Below, one piece after another: positions 18,456-25,118 of a DNA stretch of 64,000 bases (position 1 is the first letter of the stretch; the number at the start of each line of letters is the position of its first letter). The notes below the pieces were generated by a model. The model had not been told where the DNA came from. It did no database searches and saw only the letters and a program-made list of their open reading frames with translations. Source of the DNA: Microthrixaceae bacterium (GTDB lineage Bacteria; Actinomycetota; Acidimicrobiia; Acidimicrobiales; Iamiaceae); assembly GCA_016702505.1 (NCBI GenBank), contig JADJDU010000008.1, positions 1-64,000 of the forward strand. Direction: 5' to 3'. The translations under genes and the position numbers were made by a program.

Positions 18456-18502
18456 CACCTTGCCAAGGTGAGGGTCGCCGGTTCGAATCCGGTCGTCCGC
18501 TC
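18456..18502 (+). repeat. attachment-site core copy 2
   Basis: Exact 47-base copy of the tRNA-Gly 3' part (7895-7941). No acceptor-5' or D arm precedes it, so it is not a functional tRNA. It is the junction between elements 1 and 2. Confidence 0.9.
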
Positions 18503-18508
18503 CGGAGC

Positions 18509-18536
18509 GAAACCCCCTGCTCAGGCAGGGGGTTTC
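18509..18536 (+). terminator. terminator hairpin after attachment copy 2
   Basis: Same 12-bp stem and TCAG loop as at 7947-7974, carried at the left end of element 2. Confidence 0.65.
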
Positions 18537-18782
18537 GTCGTTCGACAAGCGGTTTGGGGGCCTGGGCGGACGGTTCGAGCGTCCCGATGGTCACCTCCCG
18601 TACCAGGGCGTTCCTTCCAGTACCCGTGCGTTCTGTGCCAGGATTTGTGCAGAAATGTGACGAGCGTCATAGGACCTTTTCGGCGTGGCGTGCCAACCGA
18701 CATGCGATAGACAAGGCCGTGTCGGTGAGAGACGGCTCCTGGGCGCACTGCACTTGATCGCGGTGGTCCCCTGCTGTTGCGG

Positions 18783-19535
18783 CTACGCGACGGGCGGTGC
18801 CGAGCTCTCTGTCCAAGCGGCCACGAACTCGGCGACGGAGGCGAAGCGGAGGTCTGGGTCGGTGCGGGTCGCACCGGCGATGACGTCTCGTTGGTGAAAT
18901 GATCCCCGCCAACGGTCGGGCCCGGCGAGTAGATGGTGAAGCGCCCGGCCGAGCCCGAAAACCGTGGTGCGCTCATCGGTGAGCCCGCCTTGGCGTAGCT
19001 CCTCGGGGGCCATGTAGTGCAGCGATCCGGGGAGCCGCTCACCGGAGACCGCGAATGGCCCAGGTCGGTATTCGTCGAGGTCGATGAGCCGCATGGTCTC
19101 CGTAGCTTCGTCCCAGAGAAGGGTGCCGTCGTAGAGATCGACGGCCACGAACCCGGCCGCTGCCACCGCCAGGTGGGCATCGAGGATCGACGCCGCGGCG
19201 CCGAGCACGACATCAAGCGGTTGGGTCTGGAATCGAACCAGCCCGGACCGGTCGCTGCCGTGGCGGGTGGCGGCGTTGAGCACCTCTCCGTCGTGCCACG
19301 GCTAGACCAAGCGAACGTCGTTGTCACCTCGATCCTGCATGTGGATCGGAGCGACGATGACCGGGTGCGTCACCGATCGGTGGAAGGTGATCGCGCGCCG
19401 CAGCGACTCCGCGGCAACAGCCGTCGTTGCCACCTTCACGAATAGGCGAGCACCTTCTACGGCGACGCAGTAGGAGCGGCAGGCTGAGTCCTGCTCACCG
19501 AACACGGCGAAGGCCTGAGCGAGGTCAACTTCCAC
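18783..19535 (-). pseudogene. protein-kinase-like gene interrupted by TAG
   Basis: The N-lobe part (GTG 19535) has the candidate ATP lysine in ARLFVKVA. After TAG at 19302-19304, in the same frame, the sequence resumes as PWHDGEVLN and continues through the C-lobe: VAVDLYDGTLLWD (catalytic Asp), LIDLDEYRPGPF (DLD in place of DFG), GSLHYMAPEEL (APE) and DERTTVFGLGRALHHLLAG. Together they make a compact kinase of about 250 residues of an actinobacterial type I know with DLYDG and MAPEE motifs. The TAG probably replaces a sense codon before PWHDGE. Substrate unknown. No receptor domain or membrane segment. Confidence 0.7.
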
Positions 19536-19597
19536 CCGCGAAGTGAACCACGAGTGCGGGGCAGCACGCCCGACATGGTGCTCGCCTGCTCAGCGCG

Positions 19598-20299
19598 TCA
19601 CCAGTTGTCGGTGAGGGCGGTGGCTCGTGCGTCGGGGTTGCCTCGGATGCCTACGTAGCGCTTGACGGTGAAGGCGGGGTCGGCGTGGCCGAGCTTCTCG
19701 GCGACGATGGCGGGGTTGAGGCCGAGGTCGAAGAGCATCCAGCAGGCTGCGACGTGGCGGAGGTCGTGGACGGTCCACTTGGCCGAGCCGGTCCAGCGCC
19801 AACCCTTGTCCTTTGTCCCGTAGCCGGCGGTGCGGCGTGGGGGAGCGTTCATGGGCCAGCCGGCGTTCTCGGCGGCCTTGATCCAGACCTGTTGGAACGA
19901 GGACCGGCGGGCGATGCCGCCGCGGTGGTTCGGGAGGAGGGGGCCGGTCGGGCCGTGCTCGTTGTGGACGGCGTCGACGAGTTGAGCGAGGTCGACGGCG
20001 AGGCTCTTCGGGAAGAAGGTGGTGCGGGTCTTGCCGTTCTTCGCGGTCTTGAGCGTGGGCGGTCCGGCGGAGGTCTGCTCGACGGCTCGGCGGACGTGGA
20101 CGATGCGGTTCGGTTCGAACTAGAGGTCGCCGGCTTGGAGGCCGGTGAGTTCGCCCCAGCGGAGTCCGGATCGGTGGATGAGGGCCATGACGATCGCCCA
20201 CCGTTCGTTGCCCTGGTCGGCCATGGCGGTGAACAGGTCGGCGCACTGCTGGTCGGTGGGGAGGGTGGAGCGGGGGATGAAGGCCGCAGGCTCGTAGCG
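19598..20299 (-). pseudogene. second tyrosine integrase, 5'-truncated and with TAG
   Basis: Homologous to the catalytic domain of the element 1 integrase from FIPRSTLPTD to ALTDNW, including RSGLRWGEL, HDLRH, GHADP and KRYVGI. The core-binding domain is missing: similarity stops at about 20299. A TAG at 20122-20124 replaces the Glu of the DIEFEPNR segment in the element 1 copy (here GDL-stop-FEPNR). No sensible start codon precedes the remnant. It is non-functional unless the TAG is suppressed and a fusion supplies the N terminus. Confidence 0.85.
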
Positions 20300-20413
20300 T
20301 CGAGACTCGCGATGCGGGACGGGGACACCGCGGCTGGGGTGCGAGGTGTCGGTCAGTTGCTAGAACTGATGAAAAGCAAGGGATCCCGCAATCATTTGAC
20401 AGCGGAAGGCCGA

Positions 20414-21226
20414 ATGGGGGAGCCTGTTTTGCGCATGCAGACGCTGACCTGGCACGAACTGCCTGACTACCTGCTCTCTCGTGGGACGACGTCGTTCACC
20501 ACCGAGGAGGCCGCGGATCTCGTCGGTGGCTCGCGCCCTGCGGCGCACCAGGGGCTACAGCGGCTGATTCGAAAGGGCGAGGTGTTCTCGCCGGCCCAGG
20601 GGTTCTACGTACCGATTCCGCTTGAGTATTGGGTGTGGGGTGGGTCGATCCCGGCCGCCGAGTTCATTGACCAGATGATGCGCCACCTCGACCGCCGCTA
20701 TTACGTCGGCCTGTTGTCGGCGGCTGAGATCCATGGTGCTGCCCACCAGCGGCCTCAGGTGTTCCAGGTGATGGTCGACAAGATGCTCCGCAATCGTGAT
20801 CACGGGAGGGCGCGTCTCCGCTTCTTCGTGAACCGACGAATCGACGACATCCCCACGGTGACGAGTCGCACCCGCACCGGCGACATCCTTGTTTCCACGC
20901 CCGAGGCCACCGCCCTCGACTTGGTCACTCGACCGCTCGATTCTGCGGGCCTCGACAACGTCGCCACCATCCTCGTCGAACTGGTCGAGGACCAGATGCT
21001 CGACCCCATCGAACTGGCGAAGGTCGCCGAGCACTTTCCCGTGGCGACCGTGCATCGGCTGGGTTGGCTGCTCGACACCTTCACCGAGGACTTCGACTCG
21101 GGGCCCCTCGCGGCGTTGGTGGGCTCAGGGTCGGTCACGGCGCTCGATTCGCAGGCTGGTCGACGGGGCACCATCGATCAGCGGTGGCGCCTCATCGTGA
21201 ACCGAGAGATCGAGCCGGACGTGTGA
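20414..21226 (+). CDS. abiEi: AbiEi-type antitoxin
   Basis: About 270 residues. The N-terminal winged helix (LPDYLLSRGTTSFTTEEAADLVGGS...GLQRLIRKGEVFSPAQGFYV) and the C-terminal domain (YYVGLLSAAEIHGAAHQRPQVFQVMVD...TPEATALDLVTRP) follow the AbiEi pattern of a DNA-binding autorepressor antitoxin of a type IV system. ATG 20414 follows GGAAGG; ATG 20435 is an alternative, and a TTGACA box lies at 20396-20401. It overlaps the toxin start by 4 bases. AbiE systems are known phage-abortive-infection and plasmid-stabilising modules. Confidence 0.88.
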   Translation: MGEPVLRMQTLTWHELPDYLLSRGTTSFTTEEAADLVGGSRPAAHQGLQRLIRKGEVFSPAQGFYVPIPLEYWVWGGSIPAAEFIDQMMRHLDRRYYVGLLSAAEIHGAAHQRPQVFQVMVDKMLRNRDHGRARLRFFVNRRIDDIPTVTSRTRTGDILVSTPEATALDLVTRPLDSAGLDNVATILVELVEDQMLDPIELAKVAEHFPVATVHRLGWLLDTFTEDFDSGPLAALVGSGSVTALDSQAGRRGTIDQRWRLIVNREIEPDV

Positions 21227-22000
21227 TCACCTCGACGCAGCTCACGTACTGGTCCACCGTCGTCCCCTGGATCGGCGGCGACCAGGTCGAGCAGGACCTA
21301 GTTCTCTCGCGCCTCATCGTCGAGATCGCACAGGACCCCCTACCTCGGTGACGAGTTGGTGTTCCGAGGAGGCACCTGTCTGCACAAGCTCTACGACACC
21401 GGATTGGCCCGCTACAGCGAGGATCTCGACTACGTCCGGCGAAGCGGTGGGGGCATCGGTGATCTCACGCGTGCTGTGTCGGCGATCGGCGAGCGGCTGG
21501 GCATGGAGGTTCGGACCAAGATTGGCCGCCACCCCAAGATTTTCCTGCGGGCACCGTTCGAGTCAGGGGCAGGGACGATGCGCGTCAAGGTCGAGGTGAA
21601 CACCTTCGAACGGGCCCCGGCCCGGCCGCTGACGCGCGTGCCGTACGGGCTCGAGTCGCCGTGGTTCAACGGTAACGCCGAGGTGCAGACCTTCGATCTG
21701 GCCGAGCTCGTCGCCACAAAGATCCGCGCCCTGTTCCAACGCTCGAAGGGCCGTGACCTCTTCGACCTCTGGCTGGCCATCACCCGACTCGGCGTCACCC
21801 CGGAGGATCTCGTCGCTTGCTTCGGTCCCTACCGACCGGACGGCTACACCGCTCGCCGAGCCGAACTCAACCTGCGCGAGAAGCTGGACGACGAAGGGTT
21901 CCGCCGAGACCTGATCCCGCTCGTCGGCGCGTGGCCCGAGGGTTACGACATCGATGAAGCCGGGGAACTCGTCATCGGCACAGTGCTCCCGCTGCTCTGA
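21223..22000 (+). pseudogene. abiEii: AbiEii-type nucleotidyltransferase toxin, frameshifted
   Basis: GTG 21223 (GTGA overlap with AbiEi) gives VITSTQLTYWSTVVPWIGG...VEIAQDP. An extra C in CAGGACCCCCTACCTC (about 21334-21341) then shifts the frame. The next frame continues YLGDELVFRGGTCLHKLY and RYSEDLDYV, the GGT-x-K and SEDLD motifs of the nucleotidyltransferase active site, then KIRALFQRSKGRDLFDLW. The toxin would modify tRNA or another nucleotide target in its family. With one base removed it is full length. If the frameshift is real, the toxin is dead and AbiEi is left alone. Confidence 0.85.
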
Positions 22001-22095
22001 CGCGTTGACCATCGCTATCCGGGGCGGCGGTCCTCGGCGACGATGTCGTCGACTTCAGGGTCATACTTCGCGAGCGCCCAGGCATCGACGCCTTC

Positions 22096-22649
22096 GTGCT
22101 TCAACAGGACCGGCTTCTCGAGCGCTCGTCCCACGGTTCGAAGGAACGCGAAGCACGCATCGAGTCCTTCGCCAGCCAACTGGCGACTGTCGAAGTCGAA
22201 GTCGATCGATGCCTCTACAAGGCGCTCTACGTGCACGAGGGCGAGGATCCTTTCCCCGAGTCCATCCTCGACGAACCCCAGCTCGGGCACTACTTCGAGG
22301 GTTCGGAGCCGCCTGTGGAGACTTTGGTGTTGTAGCTCTCGACGGTGAGGTCCCGGTCGGCGCTTGCTGGGTACGGGTCTTTCCCCGCGACGCTCCTGGC
22401 TACGGCTGGGTCGACGACGACGTGCCTGAGCTGACAGTCGCAGTGACGGATCCAGCGAGAGGGAGGGGCTTGGGGACGACCCTGATCGAGATGGTGCTGG
22501 ACCACGCAGCTGCACGAGGGGTCCTGCGCGTCAGTCTCAGTGTCGACCCAAGATCACCGGCTGTCCGGCTCTATGAGCGGCTCGGGTTCGAGCCGGTCGG
22601 CCGATCGGGAACGTCGATCACGATGGAGCGAGCGACCAGTGGTTGTTGA
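22096..22649 (+). pseudogene. GNAT acetyltransferase, frameshifted and possibly 5'-truncated
   Basis: The first frame gives CLYKALYVHEGEDPFPESILDEPQLGHYFEG. After about 22300 the next frame gives GFGAACGDFGVVALDGEVPV and then PELTVAVTDPARGRGLGTTL (motif A with RGRGLG) and SPAVRLYERLGFEPVGRSG, a classic GNAT. One indel joins them. The expected first strand and helix (I-R-x-A-x-x-x-D) are missing, and 22018-22200 reads more like the end of a minus-strand protein (KPVLLKHEGVDAWALAKYDP), so the 5' end may be a junction. The start at 22096 (GTG) is only nominal. Confidence 0.6.
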
Positions 22650-22677
22650 GCGGGCGGGGTCGGATCGCGGTGGGCTG

Positions 22678-23010
22678 TCAGGGGCGTGGTTCGTCCAAGG
22701 CGGCGAGGACTGCGGGAAGGTCGTGGCTGATCGTGGCCCACAAGACATCGATGTCGATGTCGAAGTAGTGGTGGACGAGCCGATCGCGCATCCGGGAGGC
22801 GGCGGACCATGGCACAGCGGGGTACTCCGCCTTGCCTTCGATGCTCACCTGCTTGGCGGCTTCTCCCACGATCTCGATGAGCTTGGTCAAGGCGAGCCGA
22901 AGCATCTCGTCGTCGTCGAGGTCGGATCTGGTACGGCCCTCGGTGAAACGGAGCGCAGTGGTGGCAGCCTCGCGAAGGTGGAGCAGCCGGATGGTGTCGT
23001 CAGGCCGCAT
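22678..23010 (-). CDS. hepT: HEPN-domain RNase toxin (HepT)
   Basis: 110 residues, all helical, DUF86/HepT family. The active-site motif R-x4-H-x-Y is present as Arg75, His80 and Tyr82 (RDRLVHHY). LTKLIEIVGEAAKQVS is the typical helix 2. It overlaps the end of mntA by 11 bases, the usual order for HEPN-MNT pairs. The HEPN toxin is an RNase held off, in characterised pairs, by AMPylation of the conserved Tyr by MntA. Confidence 0.92.
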   Translation of the reverse strand: MRPDDTIRLLHLREAATTALRFTEGRTRSDLDDDEMLRLALTKLIEIVGEAAKQVSIEGKAEYPAVPWSAASRMRDRLVHHYFDIDIDVLWATISHDLPAVLAALDEPRP

Positions 23011-23305
23011 AGAGATCGACGGCCGTCTCGCGCACCTGGTCGCGGAAGTGACGACTCAGGTCCCCGTAGGTGCGGAGCTCGACCTCCCTGCCGAGCGCGG
23101 CACCCAGCTCCAGCTCCATCGCGGCTATGCCAAACAGGCCGGGCGTCCGGTTGGGTTCGAACTCGACCAGGAGGTCTACGTCGCTCTTGGCGTTGAAGTC
23201 GGTGCGCAAAACCGATCCGAAGGCGGAGAGGCGTTGGATGCCGTGACGAGCGGCGAAGTCGGCCAACACCTCATCGTCGATGGCCACGCCCGGCCGGAGT
23301 TCCAT
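23000..23305 (-). CDS. mntA: MNT-domain nucleotidyltransferase antitoxin (MntA)
   Basis: 101 residues with the minimal nucleotidyltransferase signature: Gly30-Ser31 (FGSVLR) and the metal-binding Asp42 and Asp44 (SDVDLLVEF). EVELRTYGDLSRHFRDQV follows, as in MntA antitoxins. It precedes hepT with an overlap, so antitoxin is translated first. All key residues are intact, so this is one of the few unbroken modules in the island and may be what keeps it in the genome. Confidence 0.92.
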   Translation of the reverse strand: MELRPGVAIDDEVLADFAARHGIQRLSAFGSVLRTDFNAKSDVDLLVEFEPNRTPGLFGIAAMELELGAALGREVELRTYGDLSRHFRDQVRETAVDLYAA

Positions 23306-23401
23306 CTCACGAGGATACGCAACGGGAGCGCGTGGGGCGGAGCGGTGTGGGTGGGTTGGCCGGGTAGGTTCTCTCAGACTGATCCCGGACTCGACGGCCT
23401 C

Positions 23402-23596
23402 TCAAGCGACGGCGGCGTAGCGGAGGCTCTCGGTCACGTCTTCGGCCTCGAGGTCAGGGTGCTCGGCGAGGATCTCCTCGACGGTCATTCCGTCGGCGAC
23501 CATGGCGACCACGGTCGCGACCGGGAAGCGGAGGTCGCGGATGCAGGGAACACCGCCCATGCGGGCCGGGTCGGTCGTGATGCGCTCGAACGCCAT
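23402..23596 (-). CDS. DUF433 domain protein (antitoxin-like)
   Basis: 64 residues from ATG 23596: FERITTDPARMGGVPCIRDLRFPVATVVAMVADGMTVEEIL is the DUF433 helix-turn-helix pattern, with ILAEHPDLEAEDV. Members are usually paired with a PIN-like DUF5615 toxin downstream. None is found here: the next gene on the strand is mntA. It may be an orphan left after loss of its partner. Confidence 0.85.
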   Translation of the reverse strand: MAFERITTDPARMGGVPCIRDLRFPVATVVAMVADGMTVEEILAEHPDLEAEDVTESLRYAAVA

Positions 23597-23721
23597 GGTG
23601 ACCACGGTAGGACCGCTGCGAGCTTCAGCGAAGGGTGTTGCGAGAAGCCCGACAAGCTACACGCCACCACAGCTCGACACCCGTGGGTACGGGACGCACC
23701 GGAAGGCCCGATCCAGCGGAA

Positions 23722-23742
23722 TTGTGCCCAGAATTGTGCCCA
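23722..23742 (+). repeat. paired TGTGCCCA repeats near right end of element 2
   Basis: ATTGTGCCCAGAATTGTGCC, about 70 bases before attachment copy 3, at a spacing like that of the doublet at 18365 before copy 2. A candidate arm-type site. Confidence 0.45.
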
Positions 23743-23812
23743 ACCAGGGAGGAGTCGCCGGTGAACCCTTGTGGCACAACGGTTACCGGGCCTGAACGAC
23801 CCTGTTCCCGAG

Positions 23813-23859
23813 CACCTTGCCAAGGTGAGGGTCGCCGGTTCGAATCCGGTCGTCCGCTC
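23813..23859 (+). repeat. attachment-site core copy 3 (right end of island)
   Basis: Exact 47-base copy of the tRNA-Gly 3' part. It is followed by sequence unlike the left ends, including a different terminator, so it is the presumed original 3' end of the host tRNA gene. Confidence 0.9.
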
Positions 23860-24186
23860 CATAGAAGTGCTGGTGGAAGGCCCCTTCGGGGGCCTTTCGC
23901 CGTTTCGGCCTTCGGGCTGCTCTACCGGTCCGAGGTTGAGCGAGCTGTCCGGGCGGAGGTAAAGCTCGGACCGGACGCCTACGTGTTCGCGGGTGCCGGC
24001 AGGTAGCGAGGCTCGACAAGGTCTGGCCAAGGGTGTCGATGCGTGGGTGGGTACCCGAGCACTACTTCGTCGAGGTGGCTTCCGTGCTCCGACGAGCTGA
24101 GCTCAACGGGGTCGCGACTCAGGCGCTCGTAGCGGACGCGTTCGCAGAGTTGATGGTGTCGCCGAGGTCGTTACCCTTTCTCGGCG
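23860..24186. other. intergenic after the island, no gene supported
   Basis: Contains only a UUCG-loop hairpin at 23877-23896. Short frames here have no ribosome site and no family features. Confidence 0.5.
23877..23896 (+). terminator. probable original tRNA-Gly terminator
   Basis: AAGGCCCC-TTCG-GGGGCCTT followed by TTCGCC: an 8-bp stem with a stable UUCG tetraloop, 18 bases after attachment copy 3. It probably terminated the tRNA before integration displaced the 5' part. Confidence 0.7.
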
Positions 24187-25068
24187 ATGTCAACTCCTGT
24201 TGCACAACCCGAGCCACAGGGGAGGACCGCGTTTTCACGGCGTCAGGTTTTGGCCCTGTGCGGCGGGGTTGCTGCCTGTGCGTTCGGCGGGGGAGTGGTT
24301 CTGGAACGACTCGGGTCTGATGGCCCCGGGTCGCCGGTGGACAAGGTGCTCGGGCGGAGACCACGCACCACCAACCTTGGCCGACGCATGGCAGTAGAAC
24401 CGAACGCCGTGTTCGGGGTGGACACCGACGAGAAGGTGGTGGCAATCAGCTTCGATGATGGTCCAGACGCTCGGTACACCACCGATGTCTTGGACGTGTT
24501 GGCCCTACACCGCAGCCACGGCACCTTCTTTCAGGTTGGGTTGAACGCTTTGGCCCACCCCGAGCTCGTCATGGCGGTGCAAAGCGGTGGCCACTCGATC
24601 GGCAACCACACACGGAGTCATCGGGCGCTCGACCTGTTGGCCGCCGAGGAAGCCTTCGAGGAGATCCTGCGGGGCGCGGCTGACCTGCGTGCCGCGGGGG
24701 CACCGGTGCCGTCGCTGGTCAGACCGCCCTATGGGATGACCGACGAGGTCGTGGGCGCGTTCATCACCGCTCAGGACTACCAAAGCGTGTTCTGGACGAC
24801 CTCGGTGGAGCGACACTTGAGAGATCAGAGCCCGGACCGCGCCGTCGCTCGGATGGTGGCGGGCGCCATGCCGGGCGATGTCCTGTTGGCCCACGACGGC
24901 AGCGGAGCCGTCGATCTTCCCGAGAGCAAGCGCAGCGACCGATCCAGGACCATCGCGGCTTTGCCTGCTCTACTTCAAGGCCTAACCGAGCGCGGGTTTC
25001 GTGTCGTCGACATCCCTCGACTGTTCGAATGCGGTCCACCTCGTCGTGTCGATGCAGGCGAGGCATGA
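24187..25068 (+). CDS. polysaccharide deacetylase (NodB/CE4 family), exported
   Basis: 293 residues. The N terminus has a basic pair and a hydrophobic run (FSRRQVLALCGGVAACAFGGG), a signal or anchor with twin-Arg-like SRRQ lacking the full consensus. The NodB domain shows SFDDGPD (Asp90, Asp91), the metal-binding His141 and His145 in GNHTRSH, and RPPYG. It should remove acetyl groups from a cell-wall glycan or peptidoglycan outside the membrane. The gene ends 39 bases from the convergent binding-protein gene, across a tandem repeat. Confidence 0.88.
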   Translation: MSTPVAQPEPQGRTAFSRRQVLALCGGVAACAFGGGVVLERLGSDGPGSPVDKVLGRRPRTTNLGRRMAVEPNAVFGVDTDEKVVAISFDDGPDARYTTDVLDVLALHRSHGTFFQVGLNALAHPELVMAVQSGGHSIGNHTRSHRALDLLAAEEAFEEILRGAADLRAAGAPVPSLVRPPYGMTDEVVGAFITAQDYQSVFWTTSVERHLRDQSPDRAVARMVAGAMPGDVLLAHDGSGAVDLPESKRSDRSRTIAALPALLQGLTERGFRVVDIPRLFECGPPRRVDAGEA

Positions 25069-25071
25069 GCG

Positions 25072-25118
25072 TCGGCGCTACTCGGCGCTACTCGGCGCTA
25101 ATCGGCGCTACTCGGCGG
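25072..25118 (+). repeat. 10-bp tandem repeat (TCGGCGCTAC)
   Basis: Four units of TCGGCGCTAC, one with A for C at the end, plus a partial fifth. It lies between convergent genes and provides the TAG stop (25108-25110, minus strand) of the binding-protein gene. Confidence 0.85.

Larger units (their letters stand above)
7895..18502. mobile_element. element 1: integrative mobilizable-type element in tRNA-Gly
   Basis: A 10.6-kb segment bounded by two identical 47-bp tRNA-Gly 3' copies. It encodes a tyrosine integrase (10013-11258) and a MobF relaxase (11397-13960) on the minus strand plus cargo: two lipoproteins, a small membrane protein, an ECF sigma/propeller pair, a broken small gene and an unknown-GNAT pair. 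No type IV secretion or FtsK/TraB-like transfer gene is present, so an element mobilised in trans is more likely than a self-transmissible one. Integrase and relaxase are both interrupted, so it is probably no longer mobile. Confidence 0.8.
18456..23859. mobile_element. element 2: truncated related element with toxin-antitoxin/defence cargo
   Basis: A 5.4-kb segment between attachment copies 2 and 3. Its left end (18503-18672) matches that of element 1, and its integrase remnant (19598-20299) is a diverged copy of the element 1 integrase. It has no relaxase. Cargo: a kinase-like gene, AbiEi/AbiEii, a broken GNAT, HepT/MntA and a DUF433 protein. The integrase is 5'-truncated exactly where the AbiE module begins, which suggests a deletion or insertion joined the two. 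Confidence 0.75.

Noticed and set aside
18456..18502. Second and third tRNA-Gly genes
   Set aside because: Only the 3' 47 bases are present at 18456 and 23813; acceptor 5' strand and D arm are missing, so they are attachment copies, not tRNAs.
22015..22200. Minus-strand protein end (KPVLLKHEGVDAWALAKYDP)
   Set aside because: It reads protein-like, but no start or complete domain can be found and it overlaps the GNAT remnant; possibly a gene fragment, not supportable as a gene.
25072..25118. CRISPR or iteron origin
   Set aside because: 10-bp units directly adjoining, few copies, no replication gene; a simple tandem repeat.
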